64,000 nucleotides of DNA from Dactylonectria macrodidyma. Its lineage: Eukaryota; Ascomycota; Sordariomycetes; Hypocreales; Nectriaceae. The position numbers were made by a program, and so were the translations under genes. Below are positions 1 to 9,847 of this stretch, piece after piece. How positions within the stretch are numbered: position 1 is the first letter of the stretch; each line of letters opens with the position of its first letter. The notes under the pieces are model-generated. The model did not search any database and was not told the origin of the DNA. It worked only from the letters and a program-made list of their open reading frames with translations. The stretch covers positions 992,001-1,056,000 of the forward strand of contig JAGMUV010000009.1 of the NCBI GenBank assembly GCA_020744425.1, given 5' to 3'.

Positions 1-25
1 GCTGATCCTAATCGTCGTTGTGTAG

Positions 26-1002
26 AGTACCTGTGCTCTTCTTCATCCTCTTTTTCTGGGTCTTCGAGGTCCAATTCTTGATGCAGATCATCATCAATCG
101 CATCGCAATCATCGCCGAGCATCGAAGCACCATCACTAAGATAAAATGGGGTACTGCCGCGATCATGACGTCCATTAATATCGCTGTGTTTTGCATCTTT
201 ATTCCGGCGCATCGCGACCCGCCAGTGAGCGATCTGTCAGTGCATTGGCCAAGATACACGTTCATAGTGCTGACCTGTTCTAGCTTCGTCACCATCAACA
301 GATATTGGGACTGCACGTCCAAGGTCCTAATTATGATCCTCGATGCCGCACTGAACTGGTACTTTCTTCACATTGTCCAGAAGCGCCTCGTTCAGCAGCA
401 TAATCTTATCAAGTACAAACCACTTGTGTCTTTCAATGCGAAACTTATGGTTATATCAATCGCTATGGATGTAAGCATAAGACACTTGGTCCTGATACGT
501 GACTCCATCTGCTAACTGAAAGAAATAGGCAATGCTTATAGGGCTGATGTGGCTCCCGAACCACTCTGTTTTTATTCAGTTTCATCCTGTGACATACATG
601 GTCAAACTGAACATTGAGATGTCAATGGCCAAGCTTATCACCCGTTTGGCTAGCAGGAGTACCTCCGACGAATACTATGACGGCACCAACTCAAATCCCT
701 CAAATGGCCAGAGCATCAACCAGAGCCAGTCGAATAACAACCACTGGACACAAAATAATACTGTGAAAATGGCTCAGTTGTCCAAGGTTGTGGTTGGTGA
801 CTCGGATGAGGATCTTACTTCCGGCGAGATTCGTAAGCGAACGGACATTGAAATCAGGGTAGAGTCAGACGCGAACAACTATAGAGCAAGAAGCGGGACC
901 GCACATACCGTGGATGATGAGATACCTCTTACCGCCAACACCGGACACCCGAAGCAGATGGAGTTAATGGTAACAGAGTCTGTAGCCAGCCGAGACTCTT
1001 GA
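26..1002 (+). CDS. Fungal integral membrane protein, 5'-truncated (3' exons)
   Basis: Model: exon from 26 (acceptor TAG at 23-25) to 470, intron 471-528 (GTAAGC...AATAG), last exon 529-1002. The upstream exons lie outside the window; in-frame stops just before 26 show that an intron precedes. The visible protein starts with a very hydrophobic helix (FILFFWVFEVQFLMQIIINR), followed by further membrane segments (KWGTAAIMTSINIAVFCIFI, and YTFIVLTCSSFV leading to a TSKVLIMILDAALNWYF helix). It ends with a conserved-looking VKLNIEMSMAKLI segment and a soluble, Ser/Asn/Gln-rich cytosolic tail of about 120 residues. This architecture is typical of fungus-specific rhodopsin-like or uncharacterised integral membrane proteins of the plasma membrane. 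No catalytic motif is visible and the function is unknown. The frame joins cleanly across the intron (phase 0). Confidence 0.65.
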
Positions 1003-1893
1003 GGCCATGCAGACAACATATTAGTGCTAATTCATTTTTTTTTAAAAAAAAAGCCTTAGTCTACGCTTCTCATAATAGAGAAGAGCGACAACCACAATGG
1101 CCATATGTTTGCTCTCTTGAGTCTAACTTACGAGGATTTGACAACGTCATGTGGTGCGGTAGATTGTCCAAAGCCAGTGCATTTCTCATAGAATCAACTT
1201 AACTACAACCAATTCACAAACTAGTCACATTTCATCAATGTTGATCAAAGTGTGACTCATATAATCCGAGAGTCAATTCTAAGCTAACTAAGAGGAGTAT
1301 TTTGTAACTCTACAAATGCATCGTGAAACTCAGCCGAGATGAGTAAATACACCGCAACAAGTTGCAAGCAAGTTACAACCTGTGTCTACAAGTTCTCGCA
1401 CCACAAAAAAACCTCGAAATAAGTTGACATTAAAATCCGGAACCTAGAAGTATCCCCGGAGTTGTTTCCGGGTAATGGGTCAACCCACTCGGGTGGAGCC
1501 TCGGTGGATTTTCAACTTCGCCGACGGCACCATCGCGAAAACTCGCCGATATCGCGTTGCTTTTCCGATGAGCAAATCAGAGTGAAATGGGTTAATAATT
1601 AGTAATAAGCGATCTACGGAGCAAAGCCTGCTGCGAGTTGATCAATTTTCGTGGTTACATCTCGGCTTAGAGTCATCGAACACCTTCTCATCCCGCCGCG
1701 TCCTAACTTAATGTCTGAGTTTTCACCATTCAATGGCAACGGCTTCTGGAAAACTTTGAGAGAACCAAATTATTGAGTGACTACATTATATGCGACATGA
1801 TCAGCAATCTGCATCAAATCGCGGCTTAATCAGGCGTTTTCGAAAGTTGTTTCGCCAGAAGAATCCTCTAATTGAGGGCTAAGTCTAGCAACT
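1003..1893. other. Intergenic region, promoter side of MFS gene
   Basis: No coding frame is supported. The stretch has a T9A9 tract at 1035-1052, a near-palindrome TGGGTCAACCCA at 1476-1487 and a CGG(N8)CCG site at 1457-1470. It serves as the 3' flank of the membrane protein gene and the promoter of the transporter that starts at 1894. Confidence 0.6.
1457..1470. promoter_or_regulatory. CGG(N8)CCG candidate Zn2Cys6 binding site
   Basis: Inverted CGG triplets separated by 8 bases lie about 425 bp upstream of the MFS start. Zn2Cys6 dimers commonly bind inverted CGG half-sites with a factor-specific spacer. A Zn2Cys6 regulator (3530-4685) sits beside the transporter, so local control is plausible but unproven. 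Confidence 0.35.
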
Positions 1894-3363
1894 ATGTCTG
1901 AGAACCCAGCTCACCATGGCGAGGATGGAGTTGAAACTCTATCATCAACCCAACTTGATGCATCAACGGTGGAGCGCCCCAAAATGCCAAATGAGAAGAA
2001 TGGCTCCCAAGGCGATGAGAAAGCAGTCATGAACGACCGAATAGAGGATGTTTACAGTCGATTCAGTCCGGCGCGGAAGCTTGGGATTGTCGTCACACTC
2101 TGCTTTTGTGGCTTCCTTACACCTATCAGCTCGACGGCTCTCCTCGTGGCCATTCCCGAAATCGCCTTGGCTTTCGACACCACCAGTGTCATCATCAACA
2201 TTTCGAATGCCATGTTCTTTGTATTCATGGCAATAAGTCCTATCTTCTGGGGCCCTCTCGCTAATTGCTTCGGCCGGCGCTGGATCTTCCTCATCTGTAG
2301 TGTGATGCTCACGATCTGCAGCATCGGCACGGCGGCGGCGCCTAACTTGGCAGCCTTTTTCGCCTTCCGCATGCTCACCGCATTTCAGGGCACGGCGTAT
2401 CTAGTTGTGGGATCAGTCGTTATCGGTGACATTTATCCTCCAACAGAACGTGGTCGGGCGTTGAGCTGGTTCCTCTCGGGCATCTTGGTTGGTCCAACGA
2501 TAGCGCCTCTACTCGGAGGAGTTGTCATCACGTTTACCTCATGGAGAGTCATCTTTTGGATCCTCACGGGACTCTCATGCTTGGCCACAGTGCTTGTAGT
2601 ATTTCTTCTCCCTGAGACGATTCACGAGATGAAACCTATCAGCACCGATGGGGGAGTTTGGAACTTTGTTGCTGAGCTTGCGAGCATTGTTGACCCGATG
2701 ACGGTGATTCGTCCTTTGGTGGTTTACCCGAATCTTTGGATCACTGCTCTGGCTGTATCGGCCCTCATTTGGAACCAATATTCACTACTCACACCGATTC
2801 GACATGTGTTGAACCCTCGGTTTAACTTAACCTCGCCGCTAGAAGGCGCCCTCTTCTACCTGGCTCCTGGTGGAGGATACCTCATTGGAAGCTTTTTCGG
2901 TGGCCGATGGTCAGACTACACGGTTGCACGGAACATTGAGAAACGAGGACGTCGAGTTCCAGAGGATCGTTTGAAGGCATCAATTTTGGTTATGACTGTG
3001 GTGGTCCCGGCATGCATGATCTTGTACGGATGGAGTGTGGAGAAAAGATTCGGAGGAATCCCCCTCGTGGTCATTGTCATGTTTCTGCAAGGCTTTGCGC
3101 AGCTATTTTGCATACCGAGCCTGAGCACTTATTGCATTGACGTGATGCAGGATAAGGGGCAAAGCTCGGTAGTTGTGGCGGGTAACTATCTGGCAAGGTT
3201 TCTGTTTGCTGCTGCAGGAACCGCTGTGTGTTTACCAGCAATCCAGACCATCGGAGTTGGCTGGTTCAGTACGATTTCAGCATTGTTCATTTCGGTGACT
3301 GGGTTCATGGTTTGGCTATTGACTCTTCATGGAGAGAAATGGCGTCAGTCAAGAGGTAGTTGA
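1894..3363 (+). CDS. MFS transporter, DHA1 drug:H+ antiporter type
   Basis: Intronless ORF of 489 aa. A hydrophilic N-terminus of about 65 residues precedes 12 predicted membrane helices. Motif A-like GPLANCFGRRW lies between helices 2 and 3, and a motif C-like GILVGPTIAPLLGG in helix 5 marks antiporters. The central loop (LPETIHEMKP) and a second GGRWSDY motif after helix 8 fit the 12-TM DHA1 (polyamine/Flu1/Mdr1-like) branch. It probably exports small organic compounds across the plasma membrane. It converges on the AflR-like regulator at 3530-4685, a pairing common in metabolite or resistance loci, but two housekeeping genes separate it from the PKS block. Substrate cannot be inferred from sequence. 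Confidence 0.88.
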   Translation: MSENPAHHGEDGVETLSSTQLDASTVERPKMPNEKNGSQGDEKAVMNDRIEDVYSRFSPARKLGIVVTLCFCGFLTPISSTALLVAIPEIALAFDTTSVIINISNAMFFVFMAISPIFWGPLANCFGRRWIFLICSVMLTICSIGTAAAPNLAAFFAFRMLTAFQGTAYLVVGSVVIGDIYPPTERGRALSWFLSGILVGPTIAPLLGGVVITFTSWRVIFWILTGLSCLATVLVVFLLPETIHEMKPISTDGGVWNFVAELASIVDPMTVIRPLVVYPNLWITALAVSALIWNQYSLLTPIRHVLNPRFNLTSPLEGALFYLAPGGGYLIGSFFGGRWSDYTVARNIEKRGRRVPEDRLKASILVMTVVVPACMILYGWSVEKRFGGIPLVVIVMFLQGFAQLFCIPSLSTYCIDVMQDKGQSSVVVAGNYLARFLFAAAGTAVCLPAIQTIGVGWFSTISALFISVTGFMVWLLTLHGEKWRQSRGS

Positions 3364-3529
3364 GAAGCACCGAGAACGAATAAAGTTTGTGAAATCTAGT
3401 CGACCCCCAAAGACCCTTGCATTCGGATCAAGAGGAGTATAGAAAGATTATTAATTAGAGTTCTTGAAGGTCATTGACATTTACACTGAGCGAAAAATTG
3501 ATCCCATCTAATGACGTATGGAAGTGATC

Positions 3530-4685
3530 TCAACTATTGAGTGAAAACCCGTTGACGATTGCTTTGGTGTGCCTGACCATCATCACACATGTAGGTTCCT
3601 TGTTGTGTGGATGGTGATGATGATTAACACCCACGCGTACGCAAGATGGTAATGCTCCCGAGTGCCAGCCCAGTTGCCTTTCCTCCATCAACTGCAGCAC
3701 ATCCAAGAAAGAAGTGAGGGACGAGTGTGGTGATCCAAAAACGTCCACCTTTATTGCCTCCTTGGCGAGAGACTCCCATTTCGCAGGGCTGAGGCTGAGG
3801 GCAAAGCTCGGAGGAATGTAACTTCCATCTCTCATCTCTAAATCTGGGTTCCCTGGCTGAGTTTCACTGATGAAAAATGTCTTGGATTCGTTGTTGTCGG
3901 TTGCCCGCTGGGCCTCTTCCTCGATGAATTCTATAAGTCTCCGATAAGTCTCCGCGATCGAGACGAGTAGAGTGTTTAGTAACTGGGAGTTCTGCATGGC
4001 CCAAACAAACTCTCCAGGACATATAGGGCATTGAAGAATGGCTAGTGCTCTTGCAGTGACTGTCCGAAGCTGGACTAGTCCAGCCGTGAAAGGCGAAACG
4101 TCCGTTGATCGCATCTCCTCCAAGGATAGGTAGAGGCTGGCAAGGCAGGAGCAAGACGGCTTTCCCGAAGAAGGTACCGTAGCTTGAAGTGCCGGATCTG
4201 TGTCTATAGATACACTGTTGTCACATCTAGAGTGCGATTAGAAAACAGTTGGAAAGGGGGGTGAGGGTGGGCGTGAACGTACCCCCAGTCTGTTGAACCT
4301 ATGCCCGAATCAAATTCAAGCTGGGGTGAAAAGCCAAGCCCATTCAAATCCATCCCTCCAATCAGATCACCGGGCATTTCCATTCCGCCCGATGGCGAAG
4401 GGGCATCATTGCTTCCGGTGACACCGACGTCATCTTCTGTTTCTGAGACCTTTCTCTTCTTGGGCCGGCCCATGGGTCGACGCGCGGAGTATTTACAAAT
4501 TTCCCCGGCATTGAGGCATCTTCCGCATTCGGGATAACCCCCGTCACATTTCAACTTCTTTTGTCCTTCTGAAGTTAGTAACAGGAGCAGTCAAGTTTAG
4601 TTGCTGATATTGGGGACCCACTGCATTGCTCACAGGACGCCCGCCTGTGAGAGGCGTCCTGTTTATCTTGCGCGGTTGAAGCCAT
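3530..4685 (-). CDS. Zn2Cys6 regulator with AflR-like C-terminal region
   Basis: Three exons on the minus strand: 4685-4622, 4565-4283 and 4226-3530, with introns of 56 and 56 nt, giving 347 aa. Choosing the acceptor ending at 4566 restores a canonical CX2CX6CX6CX2CX6C cluster (CEQCRQKKLKCDGGYPEC, then CGRC and CKY), followed by the basic linker RRPMGRPKKRK. The next acceptor 3 nt away would add a residue between the second and third Cys. The C-terminal part (RTVTARALAILQCPICPG followed by ETYRRLIEFIEEEA) resembles the AflR/sterigmatocystin-regulator domain rather than Fungal_trans. It is probably a nuclear pathway-specific activator. The neighbouring MFS gene is the nearest target; control of the PKS 9 kb away is possible but unproven. 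The short first exon contains a perfect 9-bp inverted repeat (4632-4662). Confidence 0.82.
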
Positions 4686-5016
4686 CAGAGCACTAAAGAT
4701 ATACACAAACAGGTGCCACAATGACAGAATACCACAGTCAATCAAGACGCAATCACAACTATGTCAAAAGTTGCACAATGCTGTGTAGAGAAGTCTCCGG
4801 ATGCCGTGCCTTTGTGATGCTGTGAGTGAGACGAGTGGGTCAAAAGTCTCCAGCCAAGTGGCGCTAGATGCCAAGACCGGAGCCCGGCGCTTGCATATTC
4901 CGGCCGCCCAACCACCGGTCTCAGAAAAAAATTTGGATTTTCCAGCACTGATAAGAGCCCCCACTATCAAAAGATCTTGAGATTCTCCATCATACAGACA
5001 TTCTGCGATCGCGACC
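4686..5016. promoter_or_regulatory. Divergent promoter between AflR-like regulator and L1-domain gene
   Basis: These 331 bp separate two outward-facing genes and hold no coding frame. No binding motif stands out apart from GC-rich stretches around 4900. Confidence 0.4.
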
Positions 5017-6197
5017 ATGGCGCCCTCAAAAGATGTTGCTGTCGCTGGCTCCTCTGCCCTGACCTCAATTAGCTCCGATCAGGTTTGTATTGCCGTTCCG
5101 ACGGCTCAATCACCGTGTCGCTGACCAACCCGCAGACCCTGAAAGCCTCTAAGGCGCTCTTGGCACACATCAAGAAAGCGGCCAAGCAGAAGTCGGAGGA
5201 ATCGACCAAGCGAAACCTTCTCGAGGACGAAGATGAGGGTGTCGAGACCCCCATCTGGCTGACCTTGACCACCAAGCGCCACATCTCCGACAAGGCCCGC
5301 CTCCAGCCCGGCAAGATTGCGCTGCCGCACTCTCTCAACACCAACGAGTCGACCACCATCTGCCTCATCACCGCCGAGCCCCAGCGTGCCTACAAGGATA
5401 TCGTCGCCTCGGAGGAGTTCCCCGCCGAGCTGGGCAAGCGCATTACCCGAGTCATCGACTTTGGCAAGCTCAAGGCCAAGTACAGCCAGTACGAGGCGCA
5501 GAGGAAGCTCTTCTCGGAGCACGACATCTTCCTAGGCGACGACCGCATTATTAATCGGTTACCCAAGGTCCTCGGCAAGACCTTCTTCAAGACTACAGCG
5601 AAGCGACCTATCCCCGTGGTGCTCCAGGCCAAGGCCCCCAAGGTGGACGGCAAGCGAGTGAAGCGAACGAAGACGGAGGGAACGATCAATGCCGGCACAC
5701 CCGCTGACATTGCCAAAGAGGTCGAGAAGGCCCTAGGCTCGGCGCTGGTCAGCCTCGCTCCCACCACCAACACCGCCATCCGTGTTGGCTATGCCAGCTG
5801 GACCCCCGAGCAAGTCGCCGCCAACGTCGAGGCTGTGGCTACTGCCCTGGTCGAGAAGTGGGTTCCCCAGAAGTGGAGGAACATGAAGAGCGTCTACATC
5901 AAGGGCCCCGAGTCCACCGCCCTGCCTATCTGGCTGACCGACGAGCTCTGGTTGGACGACAAGGATGTTATTGCCGAAGACGAGGAGACCAAGGCTATCA
6001 AGGCGGCCGAGAAGGCTAACATTGGCAAGAAGAGGAAGTCGCTCGACGGCAGCGAAGAGACGGAGTCGCCTGCACCCAAGAAAAAGTCTAAGAAGCAGGT
6101 GCCCCAAGGTGACGACGAGAAGCTGGACAAGCAGATTGCGGACCGCAAGAGCAGGCTGCGAAAGCAGAAGGTGGCGGCAAAGAAGGCTATGGATTGA
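5017..6197 (+). CDS. Ribosomal L1-domain ribosome biogenesis protein (UTP30/Cic1/RSL1D1 type)
   Basis: Two exons, 5017-5082 and 5136-6197, with a 53-nt intron (GTTTGT...CGCAG), giving 375 aa. The start ATG at 5017 (context GACCATGG) gives MAPSKDVAV and joins in phase 0. Residues of about 30-270 match the L1 fold: TLKASKALLAHIKKA, then IWLTLTTKRHISD, LFSEHDIFLGDDRIINRLPKVLGK and TNTAIRVGYASWTPEQVAANVEA. A Lys-rich C-terminal tail of about 100 residues (KKRKSLDGS, KKKSKKQ) is typical of nucleolar pre-rRNA processing factors. Codon use is GC-ending and strongly biased, as expected of a well-expressed housekeeping gene. UTP30 and Cic1/Nsa3 cannot be told apart by eye. It marks conserved ground left of the PKS block. 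Confidence 0.83.
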
Positions 6198-6395
6198 TAC
6201 CTCGCATAATCTGGCACTGGTGTTGGGCGTTGAACGGGCGGAAAATACTAGAACTGCGTCTTTGCGTTGCAGATTGTTATTGATGTGGTGTTTACACGCT
6301 ATCCTGACCCATGATTCCTTGTACACTCCAATATCCCCATCCCGAACAAATGCTGAAACTTGAATCATAATTCACACAATGTACACGTAACAATC

Positions 6396-7370
6396 TCACA
6401 GTTCCTCGGAGAAGACTTCAGGGGCATCAGGGCTGAAGGTCCTCTTGTAGGGGCCGAAGAAGTCCTCAATGGTCTCGTTGAGGACCTGCTCCGTGATCTG
6501 CATGTGCTCGCCGGTGATGGACCGGAACTTGAGTCCACCCTTGCGGTCGAGCTCACGGAGGCCAATCCAGTCCTCCTGGTAAAGCTTGCGAGCGCGCAGA
6601 GGGATGATCTCAGTGCCATTGACCTCCTCAAACCAGGCCGACTCCTTGGGAATGGCGGTGGTGTCGTCCTCGAACATATACATGACGAAGTTGGTCAGCT
6701 TAGCAATGTTCTCCTTGTACTGGGTGTTCTTGAGCTCGCGCTCGTTGTTGATGTCGGCGAGGAAGTTGGAGTGCTCCAAGTAGGAGTCAATGTCAGCCGG
6801 GTCGCGGTAGTACTGGGCGGGTACGAGGCGCGACTGGACCATGTTGCTCCAGGTGTTGAAGCGCAGCAGGGCCATGGCGCCCTTGCACAGCCAGTCGGTG
6901 GCGCCGCAGCCGCGGAACTCGGAGATGCCGTTGTGCTGGCTGCCAAAAGTGACGAGGCTGCGGATGGGCGGGGCGTTGCAGCGCTCGACGTAGCCGCGCA
7001 GGAACTGGCCGCCCTGGGAGAAGCCGATGGCATCGACGGCGGGCGCGGTAGAGAGGATGGGATGGGCGGCCAGCGCCTCGCAGACCCGGTCGATCTGCTC
7101 GCTCACGTTGCCGAAGAAGGTGGCCTGGCGGTCCGCGTTGGCGTCGGCGCCGAGGGCGACTGTGTAGACAAAAGTGCCTGGGTGAATCGCGTCGGCCAGC
7201 TCGCCGACCTGTTTGATGCCGTCGCCGTTGAAGGCATCGCCGAGGCCGTGCCAGATGACGAGCGGCAGGGGCGTGTCGTCGACGTCGTCGTCAGCTGTGC
7301 GGGCCGCATGAGAGTAACCAGCGAGCGCAACAGCGGCTACGCTTAGCCGGAGAAGTGAGGAAGAATACAT
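6396..7370 (-). CDS. PPT1: Palmitoyl-protein thioesterase 1 (PPT1-like)
   Basis: Intronless minus-strand ORF, 324 aa, close to the family's usual length. It begins with a signal peptide (MYSSSLLRLSVAAVALAGYSHA). The alpha/beta-hydrolase fold follows: LPLVIWHGLGD, the nucleophile elbow AIGFSQGGQFLRGY (catalytic Ser), LVTFGSQHNGISEF, MFEDDTTAIPKESAWF (catalytic Asp region) and TGEHMQIT (catalytic His). PPT1 removes S-palmitate from proteins in the lysosome or vacuole lumen. Strong GC3 bias and complete motifs indicate a functional housekeeping gene. The ribosome-biogenesis gene ends 198 bp away, facing it. A 328-aa open frame on the opposite strand is a GC-driven shadow. Confidence 0.93.
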   Translation of the reverse strand: MYSSSLLRLSVAAVALAGYSHAARTADDDVDDTPLPLVIWHGLGDAFNGDGIKQVGELADAIHPGTFVYTVALGADANADRQATFFGNVSEQIDRVCEALAAHPILSTAPAVDAIGFSQGGQFLRGYVERCNAPPIRSLVTFGSQHNGISEFRGCGATDWLCKGAMALLRFNTWSNMVQSRLVPAQYYRDPADIDSYLEHSNFLADINNERELKNTQYKENIAKLTNFVMYMFEDDTTAIPKESAWFEEVNGTEIIPLRARKLYQEDWIGLRELDRKGGLKFRSITGEHMQITEQVLNETIEDFFGPYKRTFSPDAPEVFSEEL

Positions 7371-8113
7371 GGTGATAATCTTAATTCAATCTTAGTAATC
7401 GCAGCGTCCTCTGCAATTATGAAGCATATGGAGAGGTATATGTAGTTGGATAAGGTGAATCTAGGCTTCAGCTTTCATTCCAAGTCCTGGCGCTTGTCAT
7501 GAATGCGATGGCGGGACTCTGTGGCGAAACACCAGCCCCCAAGCTCCAAGCTTCCCATTGGCTGCTTCGGCCTGAAGATGTTCCGACTCTGTGGCGCAGA
7601 TCGTCCGACCCCACCCTCATCCGCATTGCATGCACCCACCCTTACAGCTCCTACCAAGATAACGAGCCTGAACGGTAGTCTTGTAGACTCCTGTAAATCG
7701 CGACTTGATTATCGAGATGCCCGGCGCATCCATCGAAAGACACGTGTCCCTAGAACCGCGAGAACGGTAAGACCTGACACGAACGTTTACGGGATTTTAG
7801 GGGCATAGGTCTCATCGCCCTTCAAGACTCTCAAGCGGCACCCCAATCCCCGTGATTAGGCCGGGTGTACGTTCCTCAGCTTCCGGGTCCGGTGATGTCT
7901 CGTCGTGCTCGTCGTATCAATCAGGGTGAACTGGTGCAACACTGGAGTCTGCGGCAGGGGTAGCGTCACGCACCGTGAGCCCCAAAATCCATACATCATG
8001 ATCTCTCAAAGAAGCCAGCTCAGGTCTAGTGGAGGTGTCCAAATTTGGTTTTATAGAAAATTGATGGAGAAGCAAAAACGATGACAAATCTCTAAGTGAC
8101 ACAAAGCGACCTC
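7371..8113. other. Intergenic region between PPT1 and NmrA-like gene
   Basis: This 743-bp region contains the PPT1 promoter and the 3' flank of the NmrA-like gene. Short ORFs on both strands lack splice support or family features. A 12-mer (GACTCTGTGGCG) occurs at 7515 and 7585; its meaning is unknown. Confidence 0.5.
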
Positions 8114-9337
8114 TCAAACTGTCCACACTTTTCGCAGGTACTCCTCGGCTGACGAGAATGCGTAATCCGGCAGTAACTGATTCCAGTCATCAGAAACAGA
8201 CCATGCCCCTTCAGCAAGAGATGTCATGTATGCCAAAGTAATGTGATTGGAAACTGCAGTTCTCATCTCGGGTGGAACTCCCTTGTGGGTCAACTGAGGG
8301 CACCAAGGCAATTCAGCAGTTCCCGCTTTGGCGGCTTCGTATGACACCTTGTCTACTTTGAATTTTCCTTGTATCAAGTCAATCAACTAACCGAGTCATG
8401 GGTAAATAATTAGACCATACTTCGAAGTTTCTCACCAAGGCTGATCAAGCCAGCGACAGTTGTCTGGCTTCCTTGTATGCCACCAATCTTTGGCCACTCT
8501 CCAGCAAAGTCTAAAGCTTGCGCAACGATTTCCGCTGTGTCCTCCACTGTAGTCAAGCTGAGAGGATAGCATCCATCCTCAACTTGCAAGGCTCTCATAT
8601 TTGCAAAATCGGCAAACATGTCCTGCATGTGAAAGTGCTTCGTCGTTGGGCGACCGTTGGCGAAGTAGTTTGTGAAGAAACCTGGCTGAAAAAGACAGTA
8701 CTCAAGCGCCTGACAGCAAGTATTAGCTCATCTTCCTTCGTAAGTCCATGAAAATTTTAGATGTTACCTTGATTGGTGTGTTGACCTTCTCGAGATATTG
8801 TCTCACGGTAGCCTTGTAATCGTAATGAGGTGGTGCACCTTCATCTCGACTGCGAATTAAACTGTCAGCATTCTCACACCAAGAGCCATTTCTTTTTTGC
8901 ATGACTCACCAAGCCCACTCAGATGGTGCGAATCTCTTGACCCCATTGGCAATGCAAGCGTCAATAAGGTTCACTTGCGACCTCGTGGAGGATTCAAAGT
9001 CCATTCCAGCAATAAACGACAGGACCGTATCCACCCCTTTCAATGCTCGGGACAGTGAGCCTTGATCTTCATAATCGACGGCGATCCAGGTAACTTGATC
9101 AATTGGCTCGTGCTCTGAATCCTGAACACGATCGTGTCAGTGTTTAAAGCCGGCAGATACAATGGGTCATCTTCACCTTCCGGGTCAGGATCACGACCTC
9201 ATGATTGCCTCGGAGAAGAATGCGATCAATAACTTCTCGACCAACATCTACCACCAGCCAATTAGTCCTTATCGATCATTAGCGGCGGAAGAGGAGATCT
9301 TACTGGATGATCCTCCTGCAACTGCCACTTTCCCCAT
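8114..9337 (-). CDS. NmrA-like NAD(P)-binding protein (isoflavone-reductase type)
   Basis: Six exons on the minus strand: 9337-9304, 9247-9177, 9121-8910, 8849-8768, 8709-8421 and 8367-8114, giving 313 aa with all phases closing. MGKVAVAGGSSNVGREVI is the dinucleotide-binding loop of atypical SDRs, slightly divergent from GxxGxxG (GGSSNVG). VKRFAPSEWA followed by HYDYKATVRQYLEK carries the conserved SEW and Tyr/Lys region of isoflavone-reductase-like NmrA proteins. The C-terminal half (LTTVEDTAEIVAQALDF, then KFKVDKVSYEAA) is also typical. Such proteins either reduce small phenolics or carbonyls, or act as redox sensors that bind regulators. It shares a 510-bp promoter with the Zn2Cys6 gene at 9848, which suggests co-regulation within the secondary-metabolism block. 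The last intron uses a TACAAG acceptor. Confidence 0.82.
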
Positions 9338-9847
9338 GATTTCAGCAGGATTTTCGCTATAGGATTGAAGTAGATGTACTTGTGGTCCAAGGTGTAATGA
9401 AGTTTAGGTATGAAGATGATGGTCGTCATGCTCGGTCTACGGAGCAGTTTTTATATTCGGCTGCGTCGATCTTCCTGCCCCATGAGCGGATGAAGACTAG
9501 CATTTTTCCTTGCCGCTGACCAATTCGCAAGAACTCCGCTGGGTTTTTTATCTGCGCTGACCAGCTAGTCCGAGAAAACCTCATCAACAGTTCTTTCTGT
9601 GACTTACGGTGAATTTGGTGACCGACCATGGAGTCATGAACTCTAAGTTTAGAGTTGTGGAGACATGCAAAGCAACGTGAGCCTTGCCGCTAACCTGAAT
9701 TCCTAGTAATTTTCGGTGAAATTCAATCCAGCCCACTTCTGGTTTCTCCGTTCATCATATCTTAGACTCGGCCCGGTGAAACCGACAACTCGCAAATCTT
9801 CAGTCTTGGATAATTTCACCATCATGAACGTTCTAGTCATCACAACA
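9338..9847. promoter_or_regulatory. Divergent promoter with an 18-bp palindrome
   Basis: A shared 510-bp promoter lies between the NmrA-like gene and the Zn2Cys6 regulator. It contains the inverted repeat AACTCTAA-GT-TTAGAGTT at 9639-9656, roughly midway. That symmetry suits a dimeric DNA-binding protein, but no known consensus is matched. Confidence 0.45.

Noticed and set aside
1035..1052. T9A9 tract as transposon end or terminator
   Set aside because: No inverted or direct repeat partner was found; homopolymer tracts are common in fungal intergenic DNA.
6360..7346. Long plus-strand ORF (328 aa) opposite PPT1
   Set aside because: It is an antisense shadow of the GC3-biased PPT1 gene; PPT1 on the minus strand has all catalytic motifs and a signal peptide.
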